From: Lysobacterales bacterium | GTDB taxonomy: Bacteria; Pseudomonadota; Gammaproteobacteria; Xanthomonadales; SZUA-36 | Direction: 5' to 3' | NCBI GenBank assembly: GCA_013001885.1 | Contig: JABDLD010000087.1 | Span: 1-64,000, forward strand | Length of the DNA stretch: 64,000 bases | In this document: piece after piece, positions 25,093 through 33,688 of the stretch | How positions within the stretch are numbered: the first letter of the stretch is position 1 | Layout of the letters: each line of letters opens with the position of its first letter | Made by a program: the position numbers and the translations under genes | The notes under the pieces: model-generated | Told to the model about the DNA's origin: nothing | Databases searched by the model: none | Seen by the model: only the letters and a program-made list of their open reading frames with translations

Positions 25093-27597
25093 ATGCAAGG
25101 ATTGCAGTGGAGCGTTTTCCTGTCCGTGGCCATGAGCTGGAGTGCAATTGGCGCGAACCAGTTTATTGAGCCCGAACCGGACGTGTCGGTTGTCAATGAA
25201 CCAACAGAAGCCCAAAAAGTCCACGAATTTTTCTCGCTGGGGCGCGGGTCTGAAATTTCTCCCCTCTACCACCACATCAAGGCACCAGGCGCCAGTTTCA
25301 TCAAGGTGCACTTCAGCCAGTTTGTGCTCCCTGATGGCATAACCGTAGTAGTTCAAAATGCCGGCGGAACGGAAACCTATCGCTACTCGTCCACTGAACG
25401 CGATCCGATCACCGTTGACTATTCCGTTGACGATGACGGCATAACCAGCTTCAGCGCCATGTCCATCAGCGGAGACGAAGCGATCGTCACCATTCTCGGT
25501 GATGTCAACCGTCTAGACCCGTCCATCCATCGTTTCGAAATAGACGCGTACATGCGAGGAGCCACCCCCAATGATGTCGATAGTTCCAGCGACGGCTTGT
25601 CTTCCAAATTCAACATAGAAGATTCGGACCTTGAAACCACTTGCGGTGTAAACGAGCGCTATGACGCTATTTGTTATCGTGAATCGGATCCCGCGGTTTA
25701 TAAACGGTCAAAGCCGGTTGTTCTGATCATCACATCGAGGGGCAAAGTCTGCACCGGCTGGCGTGTGGGTGCACAGAACCGGCTGCTTACAGTAGAGCAT
25801 TGCGTTTCGAGCCAGGAGGATCTTGAAGGCGCGGAAATCTGGTTTAACTACCGTGCGAGCAGCTGTGGCGGCACGGGCACGGCCAGTGAGGTAAAGGTGA
25901 CCGGTGATGAACTACTGGCCACCGATCACACGTTCGACTACTCGCTGTTTACCGTCAACGAGTTTTCCAGCGTTTCCCAATTTGGCTACCTTGGCCTCGA
26001 TGTTCGCAACGGCCCTTTGGGTGAGGGCATATTCATCCCGCAGCATGGCCTCGGGCAGCCCAGGCAAGTGGCATTGGAAAGCGACATGAATCCGGGCGGG
26101 CTATGCCAGATTGACGATGACGACCATTACGGCTACGAAGCAGGATCGGACATTGGCTATTTCTGCGATACAACCACCAGCAGTTCCGGATCACCTGTGA
26201 TCTCGAGCACGACCGGTAAAGTCATCGCCCTGCACCACCTTGGCGGCTGCTTCAATTCAGGAACCAAAATCACGAAAATTTGGCCGCAGATAGCCCCCCA
26301 TTTCAGTAATGTTGTACCAAAAGCAGACTCAGCCTGGGATTTCGAGCCATCAAACCAGGTTCCAGAGGCCGACTTCGACATCAGCTGCGATGCGCTCAAC
26401 TGCGAGCTGAATGCTTCCCCCAGTAACGACCCAGACGGAGAAATCGTTGAATTCAGCTGGTCGCTCAGTGACGGGACCCAGGCCAGTGGCTCCGCGTTAA
26501 CGCACGAATTTGCCGATTCGGGTGACTATGACATCACTCTCGAAGTAGAAGACAACGAGGGTGCAACCGACTATTACCAGCAAACCATTACGGTGATGGC
26601 CCGCAATCAGGTCCCCGAGGCCAGGTTCTCTATCAGCTGTGTGCAGACCAGCTGCAGCTTTGATGGTGGGTCCAGCGCAGATCCGGACGGTTCAATCACT
26701 TCCTGGGAATGGTTATTGGGTGACGGCAGCAACGCCAGCGGGGACCGTATCGAACATACCTATGGCGATGAGGGCAGTTATTCCGTCAAACTCACAGTGA
26801 AAGACAACGACGACGCCAGCGGCACGAAAACCCATACCGTTTCAGTAAACATACCGAACCAAGCACCCGTCGCGTCGTTCAGCGTTTCTTGTGAGGAACT
26901 GGACTGCAGCTTCGACGCCAGCGACAGCTCAGACAGCGACGGCAAAGTGGAAAGCTATGAATGGAGCCTCGGGGACGGCAAACGTGCGAGCGGCAGAGAG
27001 ATCAGCCACAGCTACGCAGCAGAAGGGGATTTCTCGGTTTCGCTGACAGTGCGGGACGACGAAAACGCGACAGACAATAAATCAGAAATCATTAACGTTG
27101 CATCGTTAAGCGATGGCCCGGTTGCCAACTTTACATATTCCTGCAAAGGAAAAGTTTGCACGCTTGAAGCTGAATACAGCATTGAAAGCGAGATCGCTCA
27201 ATATTCATGGGATTTCGACGACGGAAGCACCGGCGAGGGATCAACTGTCGTTCACGAATTCCGCAGGGGCGGCTACTATGCGGTCTCGCTGAAGGTCGTT
27301 GAACGTTCGCAGGCCACCGCCACTAAAACCCGAGGAATCAGTATCAGGTCCCCAAAAATAAAGCTCAACGCAAGCAAGAGCAGCCAGACATTCAAGCCTA
27401 TGGTCACGCTCACCTGGACTGGTGCCGAATCGGAAACGGTCATAATCTACCGCGATGGCGAGGCGATTTCATCCACCAACAATGACGGCAAATTTACTGA
27501 TCTGGATGCAGGCACCGACGCCAAGCCAGCAAACTATGTTTTGTGTGAATCAGATACCGCCCGTTGTTCGGATCAAGTCCTGCTTGCATACTTTTGA
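25093..27597 (+). CDS. Secreted trypsin-like serine endopeptidase with PKD domains
   Basis: An 834-residue exported protein: signal peptide (residues 1-20), pro-region (about 25-185), a chymotrypsin-fold protease (about 190-410), PKD-type beta-sandwich domains (about 415-765, at least four, each with a DPDG-like and W-x-L/F-GDG-like core) and a C-terminal Ig/Fn-like domain. The likely triad is H236 (LLTVEHCVSS), D282 (FDYSLFTV) and S365 (SSSGSPVIS). Paired cysteines flank the sites, as in extracellular proteases. It should degrade extracellular protein or process neighbouring surface proteins; substrate specificity is not evident. The ribosome site is AAGGA about 10 bases before the ATG. The gene ends at a strong terminator shared with the converging IPTL-CTERM gene. 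Confidence 0.88.
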   Translation: MQGLQWSVFLSVAMSWSAIGANQFIEPEPDVSVVNEPTEAQKVHEFFSLGRGSEISPLYHHIKAPGASFIKVHFSQFVLPDGITVVVQNAGGTETYRYSSTERDPITVDYSVDDDGITSFSAMSISGDEAIVTILGDVNRLDPSIHRFEIDAYMRGATPNDVDSSSDGLSSKFNIEDSDLETTCGVNERYDAICYRESDPAVYKRSKPVVLIITSRGKVCTGWRVGAQNRLLTVEHCVSSQEDLEGAEIWFNYRASSCGGTGTASEVKVTGDELLATDHTFDYSLFTVNEFSSVSQFGYLGLDVRNGPLGEGIFIPQHGLGQPRQVALESDMNPGGLCQIDDDDHYGYEAGSDIGYFCDTTTSSSGSPVISSTTGKVIALHHLGGCFNSGTKITKIWPQIAPHFSNVVPKADSAWDFEPSNQVPEADFDISCDALNCELNASPSNDPDGEIVEFSWSLSDGTQASGSALTHEFADSGDYDITLEVEDNEGATDYYQQTITVMARNQVPEARFSISCVQTSCSFDGGSSADPDGSITSWEWLLGDGSNASGDRIEHTYGDEGSYSVKLTVKDNDDASGTKTHTVSVNIPNQAPVASFSVSCEELDCSFDASDSSDSDGKVESYEWSLGDGKRASGREISHSYAAEGDFSVSLTVRDDENATDNKSEIINVASLSDGPVANFTYSCKGKVCTLEAEYSIESEIAQYSWDFDDGSTGEGSTVVHEFRRGGYYAVSLKVVERSQATATKTRGISIRSPKIKLNASKSSQTFKPMVTLTWTGAESETVIIYRDGEAISSTNNDGKFTDLDAGTDAKPANYVLCESDTARCSDQVLLAYF

Positions 27598-27613
27598 ATT
27601 AGCCATAAAAAAA

Positions 27614-27640
27614 CCCCCGCGGAAACCGCGGGGGTTTTTT
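27614..27640. terminator. Bidirectional rho-independent terminator
   Basis: A run of A, a 9-bp GC stem CCCCCGCGG/CCGCGGGGG with loop AAA, then TTTTTT. It lies 16 bases after the protease stop and 32 bases from the IPTL-CTERM gene stop on the other strand, and can end both transcripts. Confidence 0.95.
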
Positions 27641-27672
27641 ATCTCAATTGCTTAGCCGAAAGCCGGTCCGTA

Positions 27673-29073
27673 TCAGGCGAACCGCCTGAAACTGACCATG
27701 CCCACACCCAGCATCAGCAATGCCAACAGGGCCAGGCCGTACTGGTTTAGTGTTGGAATGCCTTCGAAGAACACCGTGTTGGTGAATGTGCACTCGGACG
27801 ATTCGCCGTTGGCGATACTGCGAGCAACGCAGTCGTCAGTCGGCTCCACGCCGCTGTCCACCAGGGTCTCGGAAGCTGAACAGGAAACCGTTCCTAATTC
27901 ACCCGTATCAGCTGTAACAAGGATTTCACCGTTTCCATCCAGCGTCCTGGTGATTGAATTACCGTAATCTCCTGCTACGCCGTCCACGGTCAGGATAGCG
28001 CCGGGAGTGCAGGTGATCGTGATGTTTGCTGTCTGGTCAACCTCGTCCCCGACTGCACCGCTCAGATCCCACACTTTCCGGACCGTGAAAGAAGCGGGGT
28101 TTGCGTCGTTGACCACGTTACAGGTGAAGTCGCCTTGCACGATGCTGTCATAGCGGCAGGCGCCGTCACTGGAAAGATCGGCAATGCCGCCATCGAGACC
28201 GGGCTCATAGGTCGGTGTATAGCCATCCACGTCGGACTCCCAAACCACGCAGTTCATGAAGCCGGGCAGATAGTCTTTAACCACAAAGGTCACCGAAGTT
28301 TCCTGGGTAATCGAGAAGCTCGGCTGTGATACAAATCCGTCATTGCACGAGATATTCATCTGAACGGGGTCCGGATTATCGTCACTGAATTCCTTGGTCA
28401 CGAGGAAACGGGTTGCCAGCGTAGACAGGTCGAAACGCACGCTTGCGCCCCCACCTGCTGTAAGCGTGTTGCTGCAGACGGCGTCGTTCGTACCTTCGCC
28501 GAGAATACTGCCAAATCCCGTCAACTCGATAATTTCCCGCTCGGTGTTTTCATCGGCTACGTCAGTCACCATGATGTCAAAAGTCACTTCACAGACGTTT
28601 TCGGAAAGGTTGCGTATGGATTCCGGATCGGTCACCGTGAAGATCACTTCCTGGTCTACTACTTCCGTGCTCAAGGTCACCGGCACATCGCCCTCGCCCG
28701 TGCAGCTGGTCGTGACGCTGCCTGGCATGAACTCAACGGTGTTTCCCGCGGCGTTGCACTCTGGCCAGGTGTCGCCATCGCTACAATCCATTTGGTACGA
28801 AAACCGGAATATATCGAGCCAGCCGACATTGTCATTCCCATCAAGCACTTCACCGGCACCCAGGCTCAAGCCGATCGTAATCGGCTCATTGATATAGAAG
28901 AGAGGGCCGCCAACGGCGCCGGCGTTCAACTCGGCGTTGCAGACACCGCCCGGTTCGGTTTGCCCAAAAGCCATCATCGGCAGTAAGGCCAGAGAAGCCG
29001 CGGCCATGAGCCTCGAAACACCTTTGCGTCGGCGTCCGCCCCAAAATTGATCCGTCTTCAACAACTGTTTCAT
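27673..29073 (-). CDS. IPTL-CTERM sorted surface protein
   Basis: A 466-residue exported protein ending in IPTLNQYG, a hydrophobic helix and the basic tail SFRRFA. This tripartite C-terminus (residues 439-466) is the IPTL-CTERM signal recognised by exosortase H-type systems, which cleave and sort proteins to the surface. The N-terminus is a long signal peptide cleaved near AFG-QTE. The N-terminal domain (about 40-230) aligns with that of the 1292-residue protein (shared core GNxVEF followed by a T-x-C segment, and LDIFRFSYQMDC against QDIYAFGYALNC). DUF11/CNA-B-like segments follow. The ATG at 29073 was chosen over a more upstream one because of the ribosome site GAGGGA 7 bases before it. No exosortase gene is in the window. 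Confidence 0.88.
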   Translation of the reverse strand: MKQLLKTDQFWGGRRRKGVSRLMAAASLALLPMMAFGQTEPGGVCNAELNAGAVGGPLFYINEPITIGLSLGAGEVLDGNDNVGWLDIFRFSYQMDCSDGDTWPECNAAGNTVEFMPGSVTTSCTGEGDVPVTLSTEVVDQEVIFTVTDPESIRNLSENVCEVTFDIMVTDVADENTEREIIELTGFGSILGEGTNDAVCSNTLTAGGGASVRFDLSTLATRFLVTKEFSDDNPDPVQMNISCNDGFVSQPSFSITQETSVTFVVKDYLPGFMNCVVWESDVDGYTPTYEPGLDGGIADLSSDGACRYDSIVQGDFTCNVVNDANPASFTVRKVWDLSGAVGDEVDQTANITITCTPGAILTVDGVAGDYGNSITRTLDGNGEILVTADTGELGTVSCSASETLVDSGVEPTDDCVARSIANGESSECTFTNTVFFEGIPTLNQYGLALLALLMLGVGMVSFRRFA

Positions 29074-29156
29074 AATTCTTTCCCTCTGATTCCCCATGTT
29101 ATCTCGGCTGTAGCCGTGCATCAGTTTACTACGAACAGCACCGGGAATTCTTTTTT

Positions 29157-30290
29157 TCAATAACCCCGCTCGATATCAACCACGGATAACAGCGGCTCGC
29201 CCGCCACGAAACGCCGCAAATTTTCCTGCACCAGCAGGTACAGCCGGTCGCGGCTTTTGTCGCTGCGCGCGGCGACGTGCGGGCTGATGACAATTCTCGG
29301 CGCGGACCAGAGCGGATGCCCTTCCGGCAGGGGCTCAGGGTCGGTGACATCCAGCCCCGCGCCTGCAATCGAGCCAGATTCCAGAGCGCTGATGAGGTCA
29401 GCAGTCACCGTGCTGGCGCCACGTCCCACCGAAATGAAATAGGCGGTAGATTTCATCGTGGCGAAAAACGCCGCATCGAACATGCCCCGGGTCTTGTCAG
29501 TCAAAGGTGCGGTATTGATCACGACGTCAGCCTGTGCAGCCAGGCTGAGCAATTCGTCGGACAAACCCACGTAATCAATGTAAGCAGGGCCCTGCCTGCT
29601 GCTGTTGCGTGTCGCGACCACGCGCATACCGAGGCCGTGGGCCCGTTTCGCTGTCTGCGTGCCGATACCGCCAAGACCGACAACCAGTACAGTACGCCCT
29701 TCCAGCTCCATGAATTCGCCGGCGCCGAGGTCAGCGTCTCGCCGCCACGTGCCATTCAATTGACTCGCGTGATAAACATCGAGACCCCGAACGAGCGACA
29801 TCATCATCGCAATGGCATGCTCAGCAAGGGCCGGAGATGCGATCCGCTGGCCGTTGGTCAGCACTTTGTTGCCCGTCTTCATGCCGGGGATACTGACACA
29901 GCGCTCGACCCCGGCGGAGAACACCTGGACCCAGACCAGTTGTGGCGCTGAAGACACCAATTCCTCGTTACAAAATCCGATCAGAACCTGGGCGTCCACG
30001 ACAGCGGCGGCAGCTTCATCCTGCCCGGAGACCGCAACCAGTTCCACCCCGGGCGCCACGGCCTGCAGGGCGGGCAGTCGTTCCGGTTTGTCGAGGCGCA
30101 CCACTACTTTCTGCGGCACGGCCCAGCCCGGCAATTCCCGCACCGGGACCTGGGATTCGCGAATCCCAAGTGTTTCGACCATGCCGGCGACGGCATCGGA
30201 CCGCAACCTCTCTTTTTCATCGTCCAGCGAATCCGCCGGTAACGTTAGCGGCAGGATCAACCATGCCGCAGCAATCAGCAATTTTTTCAT
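29157..30290 (-). CDS. Exported D-2-hydroxyacid dehydrogenase family protein
   Basis: An NAD(P)-dependent 2-oxoacid/2-hydroxyacid oxidoreductase of 377 residues. The dinucleotide-binding motif is VVGLGGIGTQTAK, and the catalytic Arg, Glu and His lie in SVGRGAST, DPEPLPEGHPLW and ISPHVAAR. It begins with a typical Sec signal peptide (MKKLLIAAAWLILPLTLPA), so it appears to be exported. This is unusual for a nicotinamide-dependent enzyme, since no twin arginine is present to allow export with bound cofactor. The start overlaps the aldo/keto reductase stop (ATGA). It is the last gene of the four-gene operon. The substrate is unknown; glyoxylate/hydroxypyruvate reductase-like. Confidence 0.88.
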   Translation of the reverse strand: MKKLLIAAAWLILPLTLPADSLDDEKERLRSDAVAGMVETLGIRESQVPVRELPGWAVPQKVVVRLDKPERLPALQAVAPGVELVAVSGQDEAAAAVVDAQVLIGFCNEELVSSAPQLVWVQVFSAGVERCVSIPGMKTGNKVLTNGQRIASPALAEHAIAMMMSLVRGLDVYHASQLNGTWRRDADLGAGEFMELEGRTVLVVGLGGIGTQTAKRAHGLGMRVVATRNSSRQGPAYIDYVGLSDELLSLAAQADVVINTAPLTDKTRGMFDAAFFATMKSTAYFISVGRGASTVTADLISALESGSIAGAGLDVTDPEPLPEGHPLWSAPRIVISPHVAARSDKSRDRLYLLVQENLRRFVAGEPLLSVVDIERGY

Positions 30291-31207
30291 ATCAGTTTTT
30301 CCATCAGGTTTTCCAAGTCCTTGCGCTGAGATTCATCGGGCAGTCCGCCCAACATGGCTCCCATATTGTCCTCGGCGTGGTGCGGTTTACTGGTTCCGGG
30401 AATGGGCAGGGTCTCCGCAGGATGGGAAATTATGTACTTGAGAAACAGCTGTCCCCAACTGGCTGCGCCGAAATCCGCGGCCCAGCCGGGCACGGCAACT
30501 CCCTTGACGGCGCGAAACAGTTCGCCCTTGCCAAACGGCCGGTTGACCAGTACGGCCACCCCCCGGTCCTGCGCCAGCGGCAGAATACGCTCAGCCGCAG
30601 CGCGGTCCGCCAGCGAGTAATTTACCTGCACAAAATCCAGCGGATACCTCCGCATCACCTGTTCCATTTCCGCATGCTGGCTGTTGCGGTGGGTCGTCAC
30701 ACCGATATAACGGATTCTGCCCTCGGCTTTCCAGGCCATCATGGTTTCAAGCTCGACGTCGGTACCGCGCAGATTATGGACCTGCATCAGGTCGATACTG
30801 CCGCCAAGGCGCCGGAACGAACCCTGCATGCGTTCTATGCCCTCCGCCTGGTCTTCCCGGTCCACCTTGGTCGCCATGAACACCTGATCACGAAGGCCCA
30901 GCTCTTCAAGCAAGCGGCCGAGCACGGCTTCCGAATTTCCGTAATTGGGCGAGGTGTCAATCAGGCGTCCTCCCAATTGATGAAAAACTTTGAGCGTTTC
31001 TCTAAACGGCGACACTTCTGCCGAGGCGGGATTTCCGCGAAAACGCACCGTGCCGATTCCAACCGCCGGCACCTGTTGGCCGGTTGCGGGAATGGTGGTG
31101 TGGATCAGCGGCAGGTCACCCGCCAGCAAGCCGTTCCAGCCGCCGGTTGCGGTCAACAGGCCCGCGCCTGCGCCCATCCTGAGTAAATGCCTGCGTGTCA
31201 ATTTCAA
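30287..31207 (-). CDS. Tat-exported aldo/keto reductase
   Basis: A 306-residue protein whose N-terminus KLTRRHLLRMGAGAGLL carries a twin-arginine export motif followed by a hydrophobic stretch. The rest is an aldo/keto reductase barrel with GGRLIDTSPNYGNSE (catalytic Asp and Tyr), ATKVD (Lys) and DLMQVHNL (His). A folded, cofactor-loaded enzyme could therefore be moved to the periplasm. The start is TTG at 31207, not an upstream ATG in the same frame: AGGAGG sits 7 bases upstream and the TTG overlaps the transporter stop (TTGA). The C-terminus overlaps the hydroxyacid dehydrogenase start. The substrate is unknown. Confidence 0.88.
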   Translation of the reverse strand: MKLTRRHLLRMGAGAGLLTATGGWNGLLAGDLPLIHTTIPATGQQVPAVGIGTVRFRGNPASAEVSPFRETLKVFHQLGGRLIDTSPNYGNSEAVLGRLLEELGLRDQVFMATKVDREDQAEGIERMQGSFRRLGGSIDLMQVHNLRGTDVELETMMAWKAEGRIRYIGVTTHRNSQHAEMEQVMRRYPLDFVQVNYSLADRAAAERILPLAQDRGVAVLVNRPFGKGELFRAVKGVAVPGWAADFGAASWGQLFLKYIISHPAETLPIPGTSKPHHAEDNMGAMLGGLPDESQRKDLENLMEKLI

Positions 31208-32484
31208 TTGCTGTCCTCCTGTGCTCTTGCCAGTACTTCCTCGCGTTGACCCAGGCGCCACCCGAGTACGGCCCAGACGCCGGCGACCGGAGCGGCGACC
31301 AGCGCGATGGCGCCAATCGACAAACCTGCTGCCGCCAGCCCGGTGTAGATCCAGCCGCTGGCCAGATCACCGCCCCGATAAACTGCCGCGTCCAGAAACG
31401 GCTTGGCTTTGTACTTGTCCTCGCGGCTCAATACGGTCCACAACATTTCACGGGCCGGTTTGGTCAAACCGTAACGTCCGGCCCGGTAAATAATCTGCAC
31501 GACAACCAGGATCGCCAGCGTCGGGTAAAGTCCCAGGGTCACAAAACCTGCTGTGGTGACGATCGGTATCATCGCCAATGTCAGCCCAACTCCCAACCAC
31601 TTGACGATTCGCGCGGTCAGGTATAGCTGAAAAGTCACCGTCAGGATGTTGACGGCGAGATCCACCTTGGCAAAAAAAGCGGTCCTGATCCCGCGATCTG
31701 AAAAAGCGTCCGCCACCAGGTTGGCCTGCTGAAAATAAAGCATGGTGGAGGCAAACGTCATTAAGGCGATGAAGGCGGCTATGCCCATCAGGTAAGGGGA
31801 AGAAAAAACCGCTTTCATCCCGCTGAAGGCATTTCCGGCAATTACGCGATCAGATTCACCCGCCACGCGAACATTACCCGTGGCGAATCGGCGGTGTAAC
31901 ACCCTGGCACACCACGAGGCAATTTCCAGCGGCACACAGGCAATCAGCAAAAGCGCAAATGAAGGCAGAATTTCGGCCAGGACCGCAGTGACCGTGGAGC
32001 CGAGCATGCCGCCGATGGAACTGCCAACCGCAATAAAGGCAAACAGCCGCTTGCCCTGGCTGTTATCGAAACAGTCCGCCATGAAACCCCAGAAAACCGT
32101 GACCACGAACAACGCAAAGACGCTGGTCCAGACGTAGAAAACGCGGTCGATCCACGGCCGCGCCGCTTCCGGCATCAGCGCAAGACACAGCCAGAAACCC
32201 ACCAGGCAAAGAATGAAAAACCGGTTGGCCAGCGGTACGAAAACCCCGCGTGACCAGCGCGAAGCCGCCCACGAGTAGAGCGGCACTGCCAGCAGCATTA
32301 CCAAGAACACAGCGGTCCACAGGATTTGCAAATTGCCGCGGTCAGCGGAGGAAATTTCATCCCGCACAGCCCGGAGAATATAGTAGGAAAACATGATGAA
32401 GAAGCCGTATGCGGTGCCCCACATAAGCCCTTTGAATTCGTCATCGCTGCGGATATCGACCAGTCCTGAAATCAGTTTTCTCAC
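31204..32484 (-). CDS. Npt1/Npt2 (ATP:ADP translocase-like) membrane transporter
   Basis: A 426-residue polytopic membrane protein with 11 to 12 hydrophobic helices. The N-terminal part FIMFSYYILRAVRDEISSA and the following helix VMLLAVPLYSWAASRW resemble the nucleotide-transporter branch (TLC/ATP:ADP translocase-like) found in many free-living bacteria and often labelled MFS. A long cytoplasmic loop follows helix 6. The substrate in free-living bacteria is not established. It overlaps the flavoprotein gene upstream (ATGA) and the reductase gene downstream (TTGA), so it belongs to a tightly coupled operon. The family call is by recollection of the N-terminal pattern and should be treated as probable. 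Confidence 0.75.
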   Translation of the reverse strand: MRKLISGLVDIRSDDEFKGLMWGTAYGFFIMFSYYILRAVRDEISSADRGNLQILWTAVFLVMLLAVPLYSWAASRWSRGVFVPLANRFFILCLVGFWLCLALMPEAARPWIDRVFYVWTSVFALFVVTVFWGFMADCFDNSQGKRLFAFIAVGSSIGGMLGSTVTAVLAEILPSFALLLIACVPLEIASWCARVLHRRFATGNVRVAGESDRVIAGNAFSGMKAVFSSPYLMGIAAFIALMTFASTMLYFQQANLVADAFSDRGIRTAFFAKVDLAVNILTVTFQLYLTARIVKWLGVGLTLAMIPIVTTAGFVTLGLYPTLAILVVVQIIYRAGRYGLTKPAREMLWTVLSREDKYKAKPFLDAAVYRGGDLASGWIYTGLAAAGLSIGAIALVAAPVAGVWAVLGWRLGQREEVLARAQEDSN

Positions 32485-33623
32485 GTGCTCTGGCTCCCCA
32501 TCAAAAGCCGGTCCGGCGCCAAATCATCGCGGTAAGCCATTACCCGGCGAAAATCACCTTCCGGCTCTGTTCCCGTGATCAGGTACCGTGTCAGCCTGGC
32601 GAGGGCCGGCGAGCTTTGAACACCGTACCCACCCTGCCCCGCCAGCCAGAAAAAGCCTTCCAGCCGCGGATCGAACCCGGTGACAAACACCCGGTCAGGG
32701 GCGAACGTCCGCAGACCCGCCCAACGGTGCTTGACGTGCCTGATTTCCAGCCCCGTAGCCTGTTCGAAGCGGTAAATCCCGGTCGCCACGTCCAATTCTT
32801 CAGCTTGGGCATCGCAGGGTTCCGAGGGGGTCTCGTCAGCCGGAGAAATCATGATCTGTCCCGCATCGGGTTTGAAGTAGAAGTCCTCGTCGGCATCGAC
32901 CATTTCCGGCCAGTCCCGCGTGTCCACGCCTTCCGGCGGATCGATCATCAGGGCGGTGCGCCGCAAAGGTTGAATGCCCAGTGATCCGAGACCCGCCAAT
33001 TCTGATACCCGTTCAACCCACGCCCCCGCCGCATTGACGACGACCGGCGCGGTGAATGCGTGACCGCCTGCTGTTACGGACCACCTGCCACCCGTCCAAT
33101 CGAGGCTGCTGACACAATGACGGGGAAAAAAATACCCTCCGCGGCGGCGGAACTGGCGCAGGAAACCCTGCAGCAGGGCGTCTACCTCGAGATCGCCGCC
33201 CTTCCTGTCCCAAAGGGCGCCATAAACATAATCCGGCGACATCACCGGCACGCGCTCGCACACTGTCCCGGCGTCCACAAACTGGAGATCGGGATTGTCC
33301 GCCTGAATTTCCCCGAGCTTGCCGGCCTGGTCCTCGCGCCCGAAAAACAGGCAGTCACGCGGATGGAACAAATCGACCTCCGTGAAGCCTTCCGGGGGGT
33401 TACGCAGAAACGACTCGCAACAGCCGGTGATATCCCTGATGATTTTTTTTCCGTACGCAGCGGCGAAATAAGCGGCGGACCGCCCGCTGGCGTGATAGCC
33501 GGGATGGGGCTCCATTTCCAGCAATATCACTCGGGCATCCGCCGACAGTTCGGCCGCAGCGGAGACGCCGGCGATTCCTGCGCCGATAACGATGATGTCC
33601 GAATTCCGGTTTGCCGTGCTCAT
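32481..33623 (-). CDS. FAD-dependent D-amino-acid dehydrogenase (D-arginine dehydrogenase-like)
   Basis: A 380-residue flavoprotein of the DAO family. The FAD site is IIVIGAGIAGVSAAAEL, followed by the flavin-contact motif PGYHASGRSAAYFAAAYG. Near the C-terminus, WAGLRTFAPD and EGFFWLAGQGGYGVQ match Pseudomonas DauA closely. DauA oxidises D-arginine and other D-amino acids to 2-oxoacids and passes electrons to the respiratory chain. Here no dauB-type partner is present; a hydroxyacid dehydrogenase and an aldo/keto reductase follow instead. It is first in the operon, 65 bases from the divergent aminotransferase gene. Activity on D-arginine specifically is not certain. Confidence 0.87.
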   Translation of the reverse strand: MSTANRNSDIIVIGAGIAGVSAAAELSADARVILLEMEPHPGYHASGRSAAYFAAAYGKKIIRDITGCCESFLRNPPEGFTEVDLFHPRDCLFFGREDQAGKLGEIQADNPDLQFVDAGTVCERVPVMSPDYVYGALWDRKGGDLEVDALLQGFLRQFRRRGGYFFPRHCVSSLDWTGGRWSVTAGGHAFTAPVVVNAAGAWVERVSELAGLGSLGIQPLRRTALMIDPPEGVDTRDWPEMVDADEDFYFKPDAGQIMISPADETPSEPCDAQAEELDVATGIYRFEQATGLEIRHVKHRWAGLRTFAPDRVFVTGFDPRLEGFFWLAGQGGYGVQSSPALARLTRYLITGTEPEGDFRRVMAYRDDLAPDRLLMGSQST

Positions 33624-33688
33624 TTATGGCATTTCGCCCGTACTTTCGCGCCGCCCGATGATAGCGCACAGACGCTATCATATCGGAT

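Noticed and set aside
29942-31186. 414-codon plus-strand open frame
   Set aside because: Antisense to the aldo/keto reductase and hydroxyacid dehydrogenase genes; composition is shadow-like, rich in Arg, Gln and His, with no motif.
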